From Glandiceps talaboti (taxonomy: Eukaryota > Hemichordata > Enteropneusta > Spengelidae): a stretch of DNA of 64,000 nucleotides. The DNA lies in contig NC_135558.1 in NCBI RefSeq assembly GCF_964340395.1, forward strand, positions 19,647,371-19,711,370, in the 5' to 3' direction. Of this stretch, positions 1 to 14,200 are shown piece by piece (the first letter of the stretch is position 1; every line of letters begins with the position of its first letter). The notes below the pieces were generated by a model. That model had not been told where the DNA came from, did no database searches, and saw nothing but the letters and a program-made list of their open reading frames with translations. The translations under genes were made by a program, and so were the position numbers.

Positions 1-2279
1 TACACATACAATGATGTTTTATCATTGAAATGCAATATTGTTATAGAGACGAGAGCTTATATTGTTTGTGTCTTCACAGGCTGCCATGTTAAAAAAACAA
101 AAACTTATTGACACACCTGTGTATGGTTTGTAACATATTGACAGTGAGTCTCTCACATTCCCAATATAGCCACAAATGCTAAACATCAGAGGTTTGACAT
201 TTCTTTATTTCAAGGACAAAGGTCAAAAGTCACAAGCCAAAACTTATCTATTGTTCTTAGTTAAATACCATGGTTTTGATACCTGATATGTAAAATTGTC
301 ATCAGGGTTTTTAGAAGTTTGTTTGTACCTCAGTATACTCAATCTGTGTATGTAGATAGTGTCTCCAAAGATTACATAATGTGGTAGCGGAAGATTCTTT
401 CATTCCATAGAAGAGTTGGTAAGCAGGTCTATGTACATCACACAAATGTCACCAGAAGTGGGTCAAATGTACAGACTTAGTGGTTTGTGGTAGTACATGT
501 ACTGGAGGTCCTTGCCATAATTGTGGTTATTGCCATGGTAACTAAGAATTATTTTTATTATTTTTGTTACTAGAGATTTAAGCTGTCTAGGGTCTTTAAA
601 GGTGCATAAAATGAGGTGGGGGGGGGGTGTTGGATTTTTTGGTGCATATTACAAAGTATGTTTTTGTACAAATACATTCTACTTACTGAATCTGCATAGA
701 TATTAATAAATAATAATCTGGTTTGTTCCCAAATTTTGTGATCTTTATCTAATTATAAATGTTACATTTCTTTAAAAAAAAAAAAACATACAAGACAAAC
801 TAAAACTTTGCTGATAACTAAAAATATAGTAAAATGACAATTGTAAATGTCAGTGACAAAAACAGACTATGTGGACAATAACTGTTTTGTAACAAATTGT
901 ACATAACATAAGTATCATTTATTATTGTTGGCCCAACTCAAACCTGATATGCCGGCTAAATGATTTGATGGCATACTTAATTTATACCAAAATATTGAGA
1001 AATGAGACTAACTGTACAATTCCAGGAAACGATTTTAAATACCATTAAAACTGTGCAAGGAGATTAATAACGTTATAAGTGTACATAAATTTAATACTAG
1101 AATAGTTTAATGGGAATTTCCACATTTAAAGTATTTTCTCCCAGGTTCCCCCCAAAAGCTTGTGAACTCATTTCTGTGCCATTTGAAGAGATATGGACTT
1201 TGCTCTCCCATGCCTGTGTAGTACCGTAGGGTTAATGTAACATTTGTAAAGATGATATTAGCATTCTACAATCATGTCGACCTATAATACAGTGCTTGAA
1301 GTGTTTTTCACATACTGTATTTCTGTGGTAGCTAGTGTTGTTAAACCAATTTGATATGCAATTGATGGCACACAACCATATTTTCTTGTGACACACCAAC
1401 ATTTGATGTTCCTGTATTATATGGTTACTCACAAGAAAATTTTCTTTGTTATTACAAGAATGAATGTTCTCTGTCAGACCCTGTCTTCATAATTACAAAT
1501 GTAAACTTTGGAGTCAATTACTAATTGGAAGTAATCCCAAAATGTTCTCTGACTTCTCGTCAGCATTGTCGGGAGTAACTTATGATGCCAAAATAATGTC
1601 AGTAAATTTTCGAATTTGACTTCAAAACTTTTTGCCTCTGCCAGTACAAATTTTCATTCATAGTTATTATACTAGTACTTTTATCATTTTGACTCACAGC
1701 ACGGAATTTTGTCTTTATTAGAAATCATGAATATTCATGACTCCAAAGTGATAATTATCTTCAGTTAAAACACCATGAATATTCATTATAAACTATTGTG
1801 TACGCATTTCTGCTGACTCTGAAAAGACAATGTGGACCACAGCAAAATTCCAAAAATCATGCATTGCAAATGCGGCACAACTTCAATCTAGTGTTTCCCT
1901 AGTAAAATCATGACATGATGGTCCAGAGCTCAAAGTTTATTAAAATACCCCAATTTCTCTGAGTGGCATTCCCCTTTAACAAAAACACTGCATTTCCACT
2001 TCTCTATCATCATAATTTTTGTGGGAATCCCTAACAAAATAAATGAAACGGACAGCCAGTGGTGTTCATGTACAAAAATCTAGATATTCACATACTTGCT
2101 GATTGTAACAATATTATTGTACTTATAGTATTTTTGTTGAAGGCAGTTTTACAGTAGGTAAATCTATCAAAGTTTCCCAGGGAATTTTATTCAAGGTTTC
2201 CCACCCAAATCATAATATATATGCAACATTTACCAGTTTCTCACCCATGTCACTGTCAAGTTGTTAAATTTTGTAAAAA
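1..2279. other. Non-coding, probably intronic or 5' flank
   Basis: AT-rich sequence with no reading frame above noise. It holds a poly-G run near 616-627 and a poly-A run near 774-786. Whether it is FPGS intron or upstream flank depends on where the unseen first exon lies. Confidence 0.6.
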
Positions 2280-2422
2280 ACCTGTGTTGTTCGGTAGAGT
2301 CAAACTGAACGACACTCTTCTTACTTACAGTGTAGTAAATTTAATTGAACCCTGAATGGGGGCCGAACCCCGACCGCAGTGGTAAGAGGCAAGTGGTTTA
2401 ACCACTCGGCCACCGACAACCC
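2280..2422 (-). repeat. tRNA-derived SINE, copy 1
   Basis: Read on the minus strand from 2422, the sequence starts like a tRNA: box A TGGCCGAGTGG, a D-arm-like TTAAACCACTTGCC, then GGGGTTCGGCCCC in the box B position. It continues into a non-tRNA body containing AAATTTACTACACTGTAA. The same arrangement recurs at about 13300-13437. The cloverleaf is not a clean functional tRNA, so a SINE is the better call. The left border is approximate. Confidence 0.6.
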
Positions 2423-2525
2423 ATTATATATTGTTGTGTTGTTTTTCTACTAAAGCTTGCTTTCTTGAACAAACTCATTCTAACTTTTAACTGTCTGCTA
2501 CACTGTCTATGTATTCTTATTCAAG

Positions 2526-2594
2526 GAAGGTGCAATGAAGTCGAAGACCAAAGATCTCAGAAGCAGTTCGGAATTGAATAATCAACCCAGTCAG
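2526..2594 (+). CDS. FPGS: Candidate 5' coding exon of FPGS
   Basis: A 69-base segment sits between an acceptor-like ttcttattcaag and a donor CAG|gtgaaa. It is open in the frame that joins phase 0 to the next exon, with an in-frame ATG at 2535. From that ATG it reads [20 protein letters not shown], which would precede [10 protein letters not shown]. The polar stretch resembles the poorly conserved region before the LNTLQTNA block of animal FPGS. It could be an internal exon following a mitochondrial leader exon outside the window, or hold the cytosolic start codon. The sequence itself is not conserved enough to prove it. Confidence 0.4.
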
Positions 2595-5500
2595 GTGAAA
2601 TGAAAAAAAACTTTCATCACAATTTTTACAAATTTCTCCTTGCCCAGGTATCGATCACCAACAAAAATGCTACCATCTCCCACTTCCTTGCTTTTGAACC
2701 AGTCATGAGCTATTTGTATATTTTTCCGCTTTCTGTTGTTTTGTGTCGGAACCGCTGTTTTTTTTTTGTTGGTAATGGATAACTGGGCAATGCAGTTCTA
2801 GATAACTTCTACCATAAATTTCATGTTCATGCATGTGTCTGGGATGTTAAGTTCATACTGTTAAATGAAAAAATTGAAGAACATTGTTATGGGGTTTTCT
2901 ATTTTGCACACTTCCTGAAAGATATCATTAACTTGCACTTGTCAAAATCCTTCAATTTTCATTACACTTCGTGTTTCCTACTATAGCAGAAATCCTAAGA
3001 CTTCGCGAAGATGGAACTGACATATAAAGTGTATGTGTTCTATCTTCTCCCTGCAGAAATTATAAGACTTCACCACTAAGATGAAACTGATATACAGAGT
3101 GTATAATGTTCTATCTTGAGCAAGTCATTTATACTGCAGCAGAAGTAATGATAGTTCACTACTACATTTGTGAGATGAACTACATGTATCTTGTGTATAA
3201 TTAGTCCAGTCAGACTTACAATGTATGATTGAACATTATACTATTTTGAATAACGTTGTTGAATGAATTATTTGATGAGAAGTTTAAAGGCAATGTTATG
3301 TTTTACAGTTTTTAAGTTCTGGTCAATCAGAAGAGTGGCCCTTTGGTATCAACCACCATATATCTTGATCATGAATTGTTTCCTTTCATTCTGAACTCTT
3401 CAAGCCACTCACCTGATTTTCATGTATGTACTACGCCCTTGAATAGCCATAAAAACGTTGTTATCTTGCAATTTCCTGACCAATCAGAAAGCTTACCTTA
3501 TACCTAAAACAAATGGTGAAAGCACTCACACTCACTTATTACATGACTGATGGATGCTGCCATCTTGAAAAAAGAAAATCGTAGTAAATCATAGTATTGG
3601 CCAGGGGCAATAAAGAAATGCCACCAAGCTTAAAATGGGTAGACGTACATTGTACAATAAAAATATTTTGTATACATAAGAATTCAATTAGAATGAGAAT
3701 ATGGATAACACACAAAGAGGAAAATTCTAAATACAATTTGCATTTGTGAAGAGGAAGCTTTATAAATATTCTATGGAATTCAGATTTTATCTTCTACATT
3801 TGGTACTTTTTACTAGTGCCAGCAAAACCCCGATTCTTCATACAATGTGTGTGTGTGGGGGGGGGGGGGGAGAACTGATTTGTCTGCAGTTTAGTGGCAC
3901 CATTGCACCATAACAGTTGCATTTTAAAATCAAGTAAGGGGTAATATATAATATAGGCATACTTCTGACATGAAGTAGTTTTGTAATACAGATAACTGAT
4001 CCACTCCTACCGTGGTTATTCCAAGTGTGTAGTACATATAGATATATATTCACATTCATGGTCATGGCTGGTGTTTACCAGGTTCATTTTGATAGTTTGT
4101 GCAGTATTGTCTGGTTAAGTGTGTAATTTGTTTAAAATGGGAATAAGGATACACTGTCAGAATTGTTTGAAGTTTATTTGTTATTTTGATTTATTACTAA
4201 ATGATTGAAATTCTCAAACTCTACAGAAGCAAACTTTCAGATCACCCTCAAAGGTATGTATGAGAAAGTAAACCATGAAAAACACCCAGCTGTCTTCTTC
4301 CTATTGCCAAGCAGTCCTTCCAGAGTATTTCCATGGAGGCTTGGAAAATGAGCTAACTTCTATTGCACTGTATTATTTGAAGTATGAACTTTATGTACCA
4401 AAATTGTACTTGCCTAAGATTGACTAATGTAGTGCAGATAAAATCTGATGAAAAATAGGTGTGATTGAGTAACAGTGCAGTGTTATTCTACCATTTACAA
4501 AAATGTAGATGGTGAAACAAGATTGTGGAGTAACTGTAATACAATTTGTGCAGGAGATTTTCAAATCACGCCAGTTGTCAAACTACCCCGGTACACTGAT
4601 GTACCGGGTACATATTACATGTACTAGTAACTCTGCACTGTAAAGGGCCACAAGTGCAGTTTGTAATTATTTTTACCAAAAGTGTACATACTGTCGTTAA
4701 ACCTAGATTGACACCATCCTACATGTAGTATACATTTTGTATCTTTAATGCTGATGCATGCCTCCAATGGTATTAAAAAACATCACTTAATGTTAGCACA
4801 GTAGAAGACCTAATATTGGATTCCTTGACATGTTATATTTTTAGTACACATATAATATATTATGTCATTGACACAAATGTATGTAGTATTGATATAAATA
4901 CAGGTTTGACTTCTAGCCAATAGTAAGTGGTTAACTCTACTTTAGTTGGTAGAATACTATATAGGCAACTTTTAATGTGCATAAGAAACTGACTATTACA
5001 ATGTATAAACTCAGCTTAATCCCTTTAAGCCCTTCCCCAATCATACTTGCAGACGGATTAGAGTGACAGCATAATTCCTGAGTTTCATTTTGGTGTTATT
5101 CAATCATACCTAATAGCTAATTTGTACTATCTTCGGAACTTCTTAAAATATTTATTGGTTCCTTATCTAGACTGTAAGATATGTGGTGTGCCTCCAGCCT
5201 CATTGTCTTGATCTCTGTCATGTGTTGGCCAATACATGAGGACACCTAGTCTATCAGCTAGCCCTCGGATGTTCTTCCGATAAAATACGACACACCACCG
5301 AACAACGCTATCGAGGATGGAACATCCGAGGTCTAGCGAATGTCATCAGGATATAAATAACTGCCAATCAGAGAACTGTATTAGCAACAAGCACAAACAA
5401 AGGACAATAGCTAAATTTTCATGCATATTCATCTTAAGGAGGGGCTTGTATAAATAACCACCAATGCGTTAACTGAAATGTGTGAATGACAACGTCTACA

Positions 5501-8175
5501 CACTCATCAAACTCACAATTACCATAAACCGATAAGCCATAGTAATGACGTAAATGTGTTTGTCAACACTAGCATGAAGAAATTCCCCGAGGTCATAGGT
5601 TATTGAATATATTAAAGTATATATATGCATAGATGGCCCAACCCACCGCTCAATGTAATCTCAATGGAATGTCCGGTCTGAAAATGACATTCGCTAGACT
5701 GTTCGGGCAGGCCCTCACATGCGAACTTCGTTCGCTTAGAGTTATAGCATCGAAAGAAAGCCCGAACGTCTAGCAGCAAGACTAGAGGACACCCTGACAT
5801 GACATACTTTGCCCTAGCAATATGTTACTGTTATGTAATTCTTTTTGTTATAATGTTAATCATAATGTAAATAAAATTAAATAAATCACACTATAGTGAG
5901 AATGTACAATGTGTGTATGATATACATGTATCCTGCAATGACTAAAGACTTTCACTGCTCCTGGAACACATTACCCTAAGCAATTGTCAAGAAATAAAAA
6001 ATCAATCAATCAATCAATCAATTAAAGTATCCTGATGAAGGTGGCCTGTGTGAAGCAGAAACATTGAAATAAAGATCTTAACAGTAGAAGTCATGTCGTG
6101 TTCACCTACAATCCAATCAATTAATCAATCAATCAATCAATCAATAACGCTAGCTAGTTACTATCAAGTTCTTTGTCATGTGGTACATGTATAGTCCATC
6201 ACAAAATAGCAAGTTAGCTGTATGGAATAGTGACTGACTATACACTGGACCACTTACCAGTTTGAAGGTGTACTGCAGTGTACTACATGCATTCCATATA
6301 ATAGAGTTGCATATGATATACCATATACTGTACACAGAAGGGATTCTGCATATGCTATGGAATGTATGTTACCTAACCATCCCTGGCACTTACAAGTTGG
6401 AGGTATTTCATTCATCATGGCTGCCACATTGTCTTTTGTCTATAGATAACATATGTTGACGTTCCATTGTTCATTGTTGTCATGGAGGTATCTCCCCTTA
6501 TACCTCCATGGTTATTTCAAAGACAAAATAAACTAAAATATAACCACACTCATGTGATGTTCACCCTTACATTTTATCTTGGAACCAGAAAGTCTATTAT
6601 TGGAATTTAATTTGAGCTCTGTATATTATGGATATCCTCATTTCTGTTCTTTTCTCACAGGAATCTGTTCGTGTTTTAAATACCTTACAAACCAATGCTG
6701 CTGTCCTTGAAAAGATCCGCAAAGAAAGAGGACGCCTCAATGAAAAAAGTTTACCAGAGTTCGTAGAGTACCTTGAGAGAGCTGGAATAACTGTGAGTTT
6801 TATTTCCCCATTATTTTCTCTTATATTATAATAGATGACAGTAAAACTCTACTGGTCCAAATAGATTCAGGAGTACTGTGCTGAGATTATTGCCGCTGAA
6901 CAGCACCATAGTGCCCTTGTGTTGAAACTGGAAGATACCCAAGTAGCTGAGGAAATCTGTGTTGTTCCATAGCTAAGTTTCCTCTTTTTCAAAACCGCAG
7001 TCCTCGTACCAATAATACATGTATGCACAAAGGTCAGAAAAATTGTGAGGACTGGGCTCAATACTCGACAACTAATGTGAATGAACGGGTGTATCCATTA
7101 AGAAGTACATGTACTGCATGGTGTACATTTGTAGAACCTGTTCAGACTAGTTTAATCTTTAATTTAAAAAAAAAATACTCCGTACGAAAGGGCAACTTGA
7201 GATTAGGATTGACATTTTGGTGTGAATAACAGTTGTGTGCCACGTGTGGCAAAACTTGTGTGGTCCAGAGCAAAAGAATGATTCTATATTGATTCACTGG
7301 CCTTTAACTTGTTTTGTAGCATTTGCATACACACACAAAAGAGACTTCTCCAGTGAAAGAACTTGACATGGGCAAAGATTCATTTTTGTGATGTTATAAC
7401 ATTGAGAGACATCTTTGTGTGTTGGATGTACAAATATTGTATGCACGTCTGGCTGGATTCTTACATGACTTTACATTTTTGAGTAAATTGTCTGCTGTAG
7501 ATATACATGTGGTTGTTTTAAACTTTGTTTGCAACTGTTTTCACTCCTAAATTTCAATCCAAATCCGAAGTGGGCCTTTAGTAGATAATAGTTTTAACAA
7601 AATGTGCAGCCTAATTCTTCTATATACACAAGGCTATACCCAGGCCTACAGCTTTATAAAACATGTGAGGTAGGGCCTAAAAAAAATTGTGTGTGGCTAT
7701 ACCCTTTAGTTTTACATATCATGTGAGGTAAGCTTACACACACAAAGCTATTACCTCGACATTTTACCTCATAGTTACTCAACACGACAGGCAACAAGTG
7801 ACAATTTTTATACTCCAAAATTTAATCTTTCTTTGAACCATCATAGCTTCAAGTACGCTGCAACCAAACACTGGAACTCAATACCAGACTTTATCAAGAA
7901 TCTCAATAAACGCCATGAATTTAAGTATCACTTGAAGAACTGGCTACTTACCAGCTAAACTTCTCTTTTCAGTGCTATTCCACTGTTATGTTATGTAGAT
8001 ATCATTTACTGTTAATTAATCTACCCATCGGCATATACAGCTGTTATACTTCTTATACCGTTCGACCATCTTTCACAGACGTTCACCTTTAAAAGTATTT
8101 TTCGCATTGTGTCTGAGGGTCACATTCAGACTAGTTCGAATGAACTATTTGTGATCCCCGCCAGAAATGTTCACC

Positions 8176-8228
<53 letters not shown>

Positions 8229-11200
8229 AATCTGAATAATTTATAACATTAAGCTCTGTAAATTTATTTGTAATGTCGAGCTCTTTGTACGAGATATTGT
8301 GTCTTTTTTTTCTGGCGAAAATAAACATTATTATTATTATTATTATTATACCCTAGTTAATAGCAAATAATAATGATAATAATAATAATAACTTTATTGC
8401 AACCTTATCTATGTTACCAGATATCAGTACAATGCAATACAATTAAGTATAAAGAAGAATACTTGTATAGACCAAAACAAAAAAAGAAGTACTTTCAGGA
8501 TGTGAAAATCAACACAGCAAATTGGTTATATACATGTAGATAGTGATGAGCCTCTGAGGCCAGATGTAATCAGAGGGCCTTAAAGGTAGTAAGTGTACAT
8601 AACAAGGCAGCTGGTATATTTTTGTTCAAATGATATTCTCGAATTTTGAATCCATGTTGAATAAATTTTCTTATTTCAACTAATGTATGTTTGTCTTTAA
8701 CTTTAAGAATCTTTAGGAGATTCTCATTATCTGTGCTTGTATTAGAACATATAATTTGTTAAAGAGTTCTTTCCTTTCATTTTGATATCCTGTACAGCGA
8801 AATAGAAAATGCTCCTCGTTTTCTATTTCACCTTGTTTACATAGAGGACATGTCCTGCTTGATAAGGTGGTGTTTGTGTATCTTCTAGTTTCTATATATG
8901 TGCACTAATTCTAAGTTTTGTCATTGCTGATCTGTACTGTGGGTTTTTAATGTCTTCTAAATAGTTTTCGAAGTTTACATCTGTTTTATGCGAACCATGC
9001 AATTTGATTTATTTTAATGACTCTGTTATATCCAAGGTGTATACATGTATGTGTTTGGGAACTGGTAACCTTTATGCTTGACCCAACCCATTATTTACAC
9101 CAAGTTAGCAGTAAAAGTAGACTGACCTAAGAATCTGATGTAATGTTCTTCTGCCAACATAATCCAAGAAATTTGTTGTACATTTTACATACTCAAAGTT
9201 TTGAATTTTTAAGAGCTAAGATTATACATGTACAGTATGTCAAAATTAGTACATCTTCTGTGATATTTATCCCATTTTTTTTCTTTGTCTTTCGTGTAGT
9301 TGGACGATATTGACGGCTTGTCTGTGATACACGTCAGTGGTACTAAAGGCAAAGGTTCTGTTTGTGCTTTCTGTGAAAGCATACTTCGAGCAAATGGATT
9401 TAAAACTGGATTTTACAGGTAAAGTTTTATTTAGTCTCTCAGTACTGTTCATTGATTATAACATATGGTACTAACACGTTATCAACATCAACCTTCCTTT
9501 CAAAGTTGGCCTTTGTTCACACACACACTTTCTCAGCTGTGGTGAGAAGTTCAGTTGTAGGCCATTTCAGACTGCAAACAGGAAATAGAGAGTACAGCAC
9601 CCTCGCTCAAATTGGGGGTATCATCACCTCATACGAGTGATAGTACCGTTTGTTAAGAGCTTTGTCCATTGATATTCTATAGCAGTGTAAATCCAGGTCA
9701 GAGATGTTTTTCGTATTCTTCAGACATCAAGGAAAGCATCAGTGCTCTATGATTAACTGAGTAACCTATACCATGGATGATGTATATACCCAAGGTATAC
9801 ACAGACAGGAAGTACATTTGTAGAGTGCCACTATGGCAAACTTTGGAAAGGCCAATTACCATGTTTTTTTGTGTGACTTCCATCTAAACTTATGCAAACA
9901 CACTTTAAGGATATTGATAGCCTTCCCTACCCAGGAACTACAAAACACTTTGGATGCAGTGAAAGTCATTGTACTGGAAAGGACTGCCGATTCTGAATCA
10001 CACTTATTTTATGCACAACTACGCAATACTAGTTAACCAGTTATTAAGTTAGGGAAAGAACTGTGCAGTATTACATCTAGTTTATATGTGTTACCGCTAA
10101 CTACCAGTTCAACTACAAAGTGTTGTAAAATGTTAAGAAAAGTCTAGCATGCATGTATGAAGACAAAATGCCTGTAATGATAACTGCCAATATCATTTGC
10201 CTCCTTTGTAGTTCTCCCCATTTAGTTGAAGTCCGAGAGAGAATACGCATCAATGGAATTCCACTCACTAAAGAAGATTTCAGCCATTATTTCTTCAAAG
10301 TTTACAACCAGCTTGATGCTACCAAACCTCTTCACAATGATACCATGCCTGCTTATTTCAGGTTTCTCACCATTATGGCCTTCCATGTTTTTATCCAAGA
10401 AAAGGTATGACATTTTTTCACATACGTACATCTCACAATTCTCGGTTCTTTATGGGTTTGATATCTGTTAAACTATATTTTAATTGTTTGCCAGAGGTTG
10501 AAAAGAAAACAACATTTTACATATCCAGTGAGGAAAATGAATTAGTTATTTAAGTAAACACATTGGAATTGAAAAAATAAATAAAAAAGAACTTCTGACT
10601 GGACCACAAAATAGTTTGTTCAAATTAGTGCGGTTTGTGGCCCAAGAAAAACATAATACAGTAATTTATACACATAACATAAACAAAACAGAATTATATT
10701 AGACTTGTGTCCAGAGTTTTTCTTTAAAAAGATTTTTTTTTTCAGGTTGATGTTGCTATAATTGAGGTAGGCATTGGTGGTGCGTATGATTCTACCAATG
10801 TGGTACGATGTCCTGCTGTGACAGGTATTGCTTCGCTAGGAATGGATCACACTTCAATCCTGGGGAATTCACTGGACAAAATTGCCTGGCATAAAGCAGG
10901 TATATGCAAGGTAAGGTGTTTGTACCAGGGTCGCGTTATTTGTGCATATTTGATGCCATATTTGACACTTGGTATGCATTTGTTTGGATGTATACGTCAC
11001 TGGGTATGTGTCATGAACAGGGGACACATGGGGCTTACTGTTGGCAAATGTATGGTTACAATTATCGTTGCTTCGAAGTTGTAGAAGAAGACAGCTAGGA
11101 TTTAGTCAGTTGTCCTTGTAACTAATATTCTAAATCTCTTCGTGCAGTGTGACCCATGAAATTTGAATATGACCCATTGTATGCAAAAAAATTTAACAGT

Positions 11201-14200
11201 TTCATGTGCCCCATGACCATTTCCTGACGTGGAGAGCACGTCTTGGGTAGTTTAGAAACTACCTGATATTATCATTACGTTTTCTTAAGATTGGTTACTT
11301 ATTAACTTACGAGAGGTCATGGTTAGAAAGGGTTTTCATCGATCGATAGCTTGGTCATATTACGCCGAAGCATCTTCCCTCCATGGGCAAAGCGATGATC
11401 AAATGAACCACATCAGGAGACAGTCAATGCTGAAGACTTCACTTAGATAAATCCATACTGCTACGTCACCATTTCATTCTCACTAAAACTGGAACTTCTT
11501 TTTCTTGAGCTTTATTACTAGATCGAAGCCATGGCATTATGTGAATTTACCATTCACTACATGCTCTTTGTCTGAGGTGAACATGGTTCACGTTATGTTT
11601 AGGCATTGTTCAAGAATAAACGAATATCTTGGTGTATAGCGAGTTACCAGTTCTCCTCAGCGACACAAAATTTGTATCAAACGCCTTTACAACTGTATCT
11701 CATTCTCGATGCACGTATTTGGAGAGTGATTACCATAGCAAATTGAAAGTCTAGAAAGATGAAATTAAACCACTATATAGAGTATTGTTGCATATAAATT
11801 ATTCTTGTGACTTTGGAAGTGTGAACTATGTACGTTTATACAATGTGCAGGGAAAATGGCGTGTGTTCATGTACATGTAAATACTTGCAACATATTTAGT
11901 GTACATCTGAAATATGTGTGGTGTGCATGCAAATTTGGAAAAGATGCACCATAATGGGATTTTGATGCTAACTTTGGCAGGAACGTGTCCCAGGGACGCA
12001 TTAGAAAAAGAATGACCACAACCTCTGTGTACATGTAGTACGATACATCTTGAATAATCAAGGGATTTTTACTGCATTATCCTTGGTAATTATCACTTGG
12101 AAAATTTGATTTCAGAGGTGGATATGTCAGTGTGTCAATAATTCTGTGTTATCATCTACCAGCACTATAAAATCTTATCTTTCCACAATTTATTATTATT
12201 ATAGTATACATATTAGTACAGGGATTTTAGTAAAATGATAGAAAAATATCAGTCACTATGTTTTCTATAATTTATTATAATTTATTGTATATATGTATAA
12301 AATTATTTATAAGGACCGCTTGGTGAAATGATAGCAAAGAGCAAAGATGTAATTATGTACAGGAGAAACTGATGTGTTAAAATGTATAAACAATTGGCTT
12401 AAAGTTAAACGCAGTCAATTTGAGTATCTTAATTTTTTTACCGGAAACGTGCGTAGAGGCAAGTAAAAACCTTGTACACTTGCCTCGTTCCTTATCCATC
12501 ACTTAAAGAAGGCCATGTCAGATTAGGAGTAAACATTGGTAATGAAAAACAGTAACTGTTATTTAGAAGAGCTATAGAAAAAATTGGTCAAGGACAGATC
12601 AATGGTCCTATCTAATTCTTATAAAATAAAATTAAAGCGAAAATGTCGGATCCAAACATTAGGCTACAAATTTGCACATTCTCCAAAAACTACAAAGAAT
12701 GTAGGAGTAACCACAATTTTGTTATGTTTTATATATATTACTTAGCCTGGTAGACCAGCATTTACAGTTCCACAACCAGAAGAAGCCATGGCTGCAGTGG
12801 TTAAACGGGCTAAAGAATTACAGGTAAAGTTGCATGATGTCATAATGGGTAGAAAATGTCCATGTAGAAATGGTCGCACAAACATGTCAAGCATGATGTC
12901 ACATTTTAAAGGCAATAAGACTTTCAAGTTTCAATAATGAATTATTGTCTCCTAAGAAGTCTGATCCAGTGAGGCCTATACCCTCATAGGTTCAGGTGTT
13001 AATGCAGGGGGGAAACTGTAGTGCCTGGGAAAAAACCTATATTGCTTGGAAGAGTCATACCAAGTTTTGTGCACACTTCAATAAGATTTTTAAACCAAAC
13101 TAAATTATTGTATTTTAGAGATATCTGCTCTGCATTGCTTTGTTATTATCATTTTATCTGACCTACAGAGGTCAAAGATCATATTTCATTTTAAAGACAT
13201 AAACAGTGTGTACATTTTATTTTGTATTTATTGTATCTTTATTTTGATATGTGTTTAATGTATGGATCCACATCACCGTAATTTCTCTACTGAGATAATA
13301 AAGTTTTCTTGTATCTTGTATACCAAATGACGCTAAGTTACAGTATAGCAAATTTCTAATCAATCCCTTGTAAAGGCTCAAACCCCATCCCGACTGGAGT
13401 AAGGCAATTGGTTTAACCACTCAGCCTCTGGCAGGCCTTGTATGAGGTATGACAACTTTGATCTCACTCCCACTTACAGGCACCAATACAAGTAACACCA
13501 ATGTTAAATGACTATGACTGGCAAGGACGGCCTATGGAGCTTGGATTAGCAGGGGAACATCAAAAACTGAATGCCTCATTAGCAATACAACTCTGTCGTG
13601 CATGGATTGAAGAACACAAAGCAGGTAGGTAAAATGATTCCTCACTCCCCAATTTTGGCCAAAACTCCTTTGTGGAATGATTGAAAGATCTAAAGAAAAA
13701 AAAGGGCTTGACTAAATCACTGTGACAATGGTCGGGTGGGGTGGGGGTGGGGGAATTTTTAGTTGATATACATTTACTCTATGGTGGTTCATAAGAATAA
13801 CAACCATTTGACTTCAGGTCAACATCATGACTTCCACTCCAGACACAACACATGCATTACTATAAATATTAGGTATGTGCAAGAATAAATTGACCTACCA
13901 GTAAGGCGTGTTTTATTTATGTCCTCTAATTAGGTTATTGTAGATACCAAAACTTATCATTTTTATTCTAAAGATGCACCTGTCCTTTGATTTCAGCTCT
14001 GACGGAGGGACCACCTGAATCTAAGAAGCAGAAAAGATTGAATGGTTATATGGACCCATCAGATCCTAGTGTACAGCCTGCTCCAGCATTTAGGTTGATT
14101 GACACTTTTATTTATGGTAAGACTTAATTGCATATGCCATTAGTTTAAGTAGTTTCAACAGCTGTCATGAATTCTGACTACATTTTGTATCAATTTACAA

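Larger units (their letters stand above)
2595..6660. other. Intron before the first secure FPGS exon
   Basis: A long non-coding stretch between the candidate exon and the secure exon. It contains a G-run at about 3859-3870, a possible 27-base microexon at 4227-4253 (acceptor ctctacag, donor AAAG|gtatgt, 9 codons, no homology), the hairpin cluster at 5261-5767, and two (AATC)n-tailed retroelement ends near 5940-6145. Confidence 0.6.
6793..9299. other. FPGS intron carrying two LINE ends
   Basis: A 2.5-kb intron. It holds the + strand LINE end at 7770-8345 and the minus-strand LINE end at 8375-9010, meeting tail to tail. The remainder shows no gene. Confidence 0.75.

Noticed and set aside
2340-2422. 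A functional tRNA gene on the minus strand
   Set aside because: Box A and box B-like sequences are present, but the acceptor stem does not pair cleanly and the same head-plus-tail structure recurs at 13300-13437, so it is a SINE.
10800-11084. 94-codon frame at the FPGS exon as a separate gene
   Set aside because: It is FPGS exon 10746-10910 read through its donor into the intron.
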